25,537 nucleotides of DNA from Cruorifilaria tuberocauda (taxonomy: Eukaryota; Nematoda; Chromadorea; Rhabditida; Onchocercidae), in assembly GCA_013365365.1 (NCBI GenBank), contig JABVXU010000698.1, forward strand, positions 1-25,537, read 5' to 3'. The notes under the pieces were generated by a model. The model saw only the letters and a list, made by a program, of their open reading frames with translations, was not told where the DNA came from and made no database searches. The position numbers were made by a program, and so were the translations under genes. Positions 23,458 to 25,537 of this stretch are shown one piece after another (positions within the stretch are counted from its first letter, which is position 1; each line of letters opens with the position of its first letter).

Positions 23458-23463
23458 CACGTG
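23458..23463. promoter_or_regulatory. CACGTG E-box, second
   Basis: Start of the partial third block A. It shares 13 bp (CACGTGTTCAACG) with 23221-23233. Confidence 0.4.
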
Positions 23464-23565
23464 TTCAACGCTTTCCAGAGGAAAATATAATCGTGAGAGA
23501 TGAGGAACGAGACGACGCTAGTACGAGCTATTATGGATGAGGTGTGAGACCACAAACAGTTTCAG

Positions 23566-23573
23566 TGACGTCA
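23566..23573. promoter_or_regulatory. full CRE/ATF palindrome TGACGTCA
   Basis: Perfect 8-bp consensus for CREB/ATF-type bZIP dimers, about 440 bp upstream of the FOXK ATG and just beyond the duplicated block. Together with the heat-shock elements it marks this stretch as a likely promoter. Confidence 0.5.
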
Positions 23574-24788
23574 TCATTTCTATTTTTATTTCCATTGCAA
23601 AAATTTTCATTTAGAGACTTCTAGTTCTGATCCAATATACTTTACGCTTCATTTTGATTCTAAAAATTCAAACAATTTCAAATCCTAAAACAGTGTCATA
23701 TGTCAGAAAGACTGTATTTGTCCTTGTTGACCGTAAAGATTTCTGTTTTGCTGTCGCACAAGCAGTAAATATTCCAAGTCGGGACAGTTATTTCAATCAC
23801 TTTGAAGTAGGTATCAGCCAAGTAATTGCGCATTAAAATAAATACTTTGAAGTATAAAGAAAAAAAGACTAAATTTTTCTTTCAATTTGTCCCGACAATA
23901 AATTTATTAGAATTGGTTCGGGAAATTTCTCTCCTAAAAAGATACACATCATTTGCTTTATCTGTATGAACCAACACAATATTTCTTTTATCGAAGTATA
24001 GATAATTTAACCAAAAGTTGATTTCTAGTTTAAAAACATACATTTTATCAACAGAATGTATCCAGTGAGAAAATCAGTGCGACATAAAAATCAGTCTACT
24101 TGAAATGATTTAAATCATTTGGCAATAATTCGTAATTTTCTATTTTTGATAACCACTTCGCAAAAGCAATGGACATATCGGAAATGAAACATAAACATAT
24201 GGGAAATGATGTGATGAACTTAAATTCTGAATAAAATTTCTTACAGTTCGCGTCAATTTCTTTCTCTCGCAAAAAAAAACCTGCATTACGGCGTGGAACA
24301 TAGCAGATAGTATGAAAGCACGAATAATTCATGTTCAGGAAACTTGAAAATGACTGCCAATACAATGTCTGTTGAATCTACCGGATAGTCCAAGACATTG
24401 ATGTGTATGTGAATCATGCGGAATCGTTGGAAAGATATATTCGGTGCGCAACTTGTTTATCATGCTGCGTACAATTGGAAAGCATGCTCAACCTATCTGT
24501 ACATAATGTCTTCATGTCTATTTATTTGCTGCGGCTTATCATTTACAAAGTTATTCATTCGGCCTATTTAGCTATCATATAAGTTTTGCAGAAGTCGAAA
24601 TAAATATGCATAAATCATCGCCTTACTTTTTTTCACTTTAACTATAATAAATTTGATTTATAATAAATCGAATCATTTTTCAATTAAATTTAAAAATTTT
24701 TTACAAATCCTGAAAGTAATTTATGCAAAACAAGGTAAAAATAAATTCCTTATGCTGACAATAGATATGCTTATTCAACTTGTAAACA
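23574..24788. other. intergenic region between FOXK and the next minus-strand gene
   Basis: No confident gene. It should hold the 3' UTR of the minus-strand gene ending at 24789 (an AATAAA on the minus strand lies near 24519-24526) and distal FOXK promoter. Two less AT-rich pieces are open on the + strand (about 23694-23806 with a GTAGGT donor, and about 24378-24580), but they do not join into a model. Confidence 0.5.
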
Positions 24789-25268
24789 TCAGAAACTTTG
24801 GGTGACTTTGTAGAAGATGGATGCAAATGTAAGCCATCCTGGAAGCGCTGTGAGTGGAACCAAATAATGAGCTCCTTTTGTTGTCGTTAATGTACTTGAT
24901 CCCGTTACTCCTGAAATAATAATTACTAATTGTCATAGAAAATTTCGGGAACTTATGTATTGAGTGTTGTATTTGTCATATGTATAACTGGGGCTTATTG
25001 ATTAAATTAAAATTTGAGTATGAAATTTGATCTATCTTGGCAAAAATATAATAGATCGAGCCAAATAAGACCTATTCAAATGTATTTCTATCATTACTAA
25101 AAGCTATTAGAGTGTTTTGTAACAGATTCAAATAAGTTTGAAAAACTGTAAACGATGATTCCCAAGTAAATAAAGAAATGAAGAAATCGGTAGATTTTCA
25201 GATTTTTTATGCTATCAAGCATCAGGCTTATCAAGCTTACGCCGGTTCTTCACTCGTCGTATAAGGAA
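24789..25268 (-). CDS. 3' end of an unidentified gene, hydrophobic C-terminus (partial)
   Basis: Two exons fit together on the minus strand: 25268-25241 (28 nt, acceptor CTTATAG, donor GTAAGC) and 24910-24789 (acceptor TTATTTCAG, stop TGA at 24789-24791). The first is read in phase 0 and leaves phase 1, which the second needs. The peptide begins FLIRRVKNRR and VTGSS and ends with a hydrophobic run HYLVPLTALPGWLTFASIF followed by YKVTQSF. This suggests a basic cytosolic piece, then one C-terminal membrane segment. I do not recognise the family. Upstream exons lie beyond the window or were not detected. If the short intron is retained, translation runs 8 more codons to a stop at 25215. Confidence 0.45.
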
Positions 25269-25537
25269 CTATAAGTCAATAACAATTTAATAAAAGAATT
25301 TAAGAACATTTTTTCTATCATCGATTTTCTTTTTTTACTATCATTCACTAGTCAAAAAATAAATAAATCGATGAATTCTGATTGGCAGGTGATGACATGA
25401 AAGTTGACATTCGATTCCAAAATGACAAAATTCTGCAGTTGAATTGGAAGTTAGAAAAGAAATAGGATAAGACATGAAAGAGGGCTGTCGCTGGAAAAGC
25501 GAGGAAATGAAGAGTAACGAAATCATTTGTTCTTCAA
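25269..25537. other. right edge, no supported exon
   Basis: A minus-strand frame is open for 61 codons (25341-25526), with a possible acceptor CTTTTCCAG near 25492. There is no donor in the right phase to join the exon at 25268. Probably intron of the partial gene. Confidence 0.4.

Larger units (their letters stand above)
23221..23480. repeat. tandem 87-bp duplication, second copy split by a 62-bp insert
   Basis: Order: A (23221-23265), B (23265-23312), A (23308-23352), insert (23353-23414), B (23415-23462), partial A (from about 23458). The two A blocks are identical over 38 bp (23228-23265 and 23315-23352). The two B blocks are identical over 48 bp (23265-23312 and 23415-23462). The offset between A copies is 87 bp. 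The insert is GC-rich and contains the dyad GTCAC-TTT-GTGAC (23355-23367). Perfect identity suggests a recent event or strong constraint. It lies just upstream of the FOXK coding start. Confidence 0.93.

Noticed and set aside
23778..23897. 9-bp inverted repeat GTCGGGACA / TGTCCCGAC about 100 bp apart
   Set aside because: Arms of this length at such spacing are expected several times by chance in 25 kb.
24096..24365. 89-codon minus-strand open frame
   Set aside because: No recognisable domain and no splice partner; it lies where the 3' UTR of the right-hand minus gene is expected.

Overview
The window looks like nuclear DNA of a nematode. It is strongly AT-rich, genes are split into many small exons by introns of about 70 bp to 3 kb with nematode-type TTTCAG/TTGCAG acceptors, and one gene encodes a nuclear receptor of the expanded nematode (supplementary) type. 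A clade III / filarial-like worm is a reasonable guess from composition and intron style, but this is inference only. Single ORFs are poor guides here, so the gene models below were built by joining exons whose reading frames and splice phases agree.

Layout. (1) 1-4.2 kb: AT-rich non-coding DNA with microsatellites. (2) 4.2-11.4 kb, + strand: a nuclear hormone receptor. Twelve well-supported exons (7457-11374) carry the zinc-finger DNA-binding domain and the ligand-binding domain. Two alternative 5' exons (4199-4442 and 6816-6828) both fit the required splice phase, giving 548 or 471 residues. (3) 11.4-14.7 kb: a 3.3 kb gap between two convergent genes, AT-rich with triplet repeats, probably 3' UTR. 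(4) 14.7-23.1 kb, - strand: a 16-exon gene of about 1001 codons joining an FHA domain to a forkhead domain, the architecture that defines FOXK. Every splice phase closes from ATG to stop. (5) 23.2-23.6 kb: its likely promoter, with a tandemly duplicated 87-bp unit. Each copy holds an identical four-pentamer heat-shock element. CACGTG boxes, a GC-rich 62-bp insert and a full TGACGTCA element are nearby. (6) 24.8-25.3 kb, - strand: the last two exons of an unidentified gene ending in a hydrophobic C-terminus.

The two main genes are both transcription regulators in tail-to-tail order. Nothing in the sequence shows that they act together. The most notable findings are the divergent nematode FOXK and the duplicated heat-shock elements directly upstream of it.
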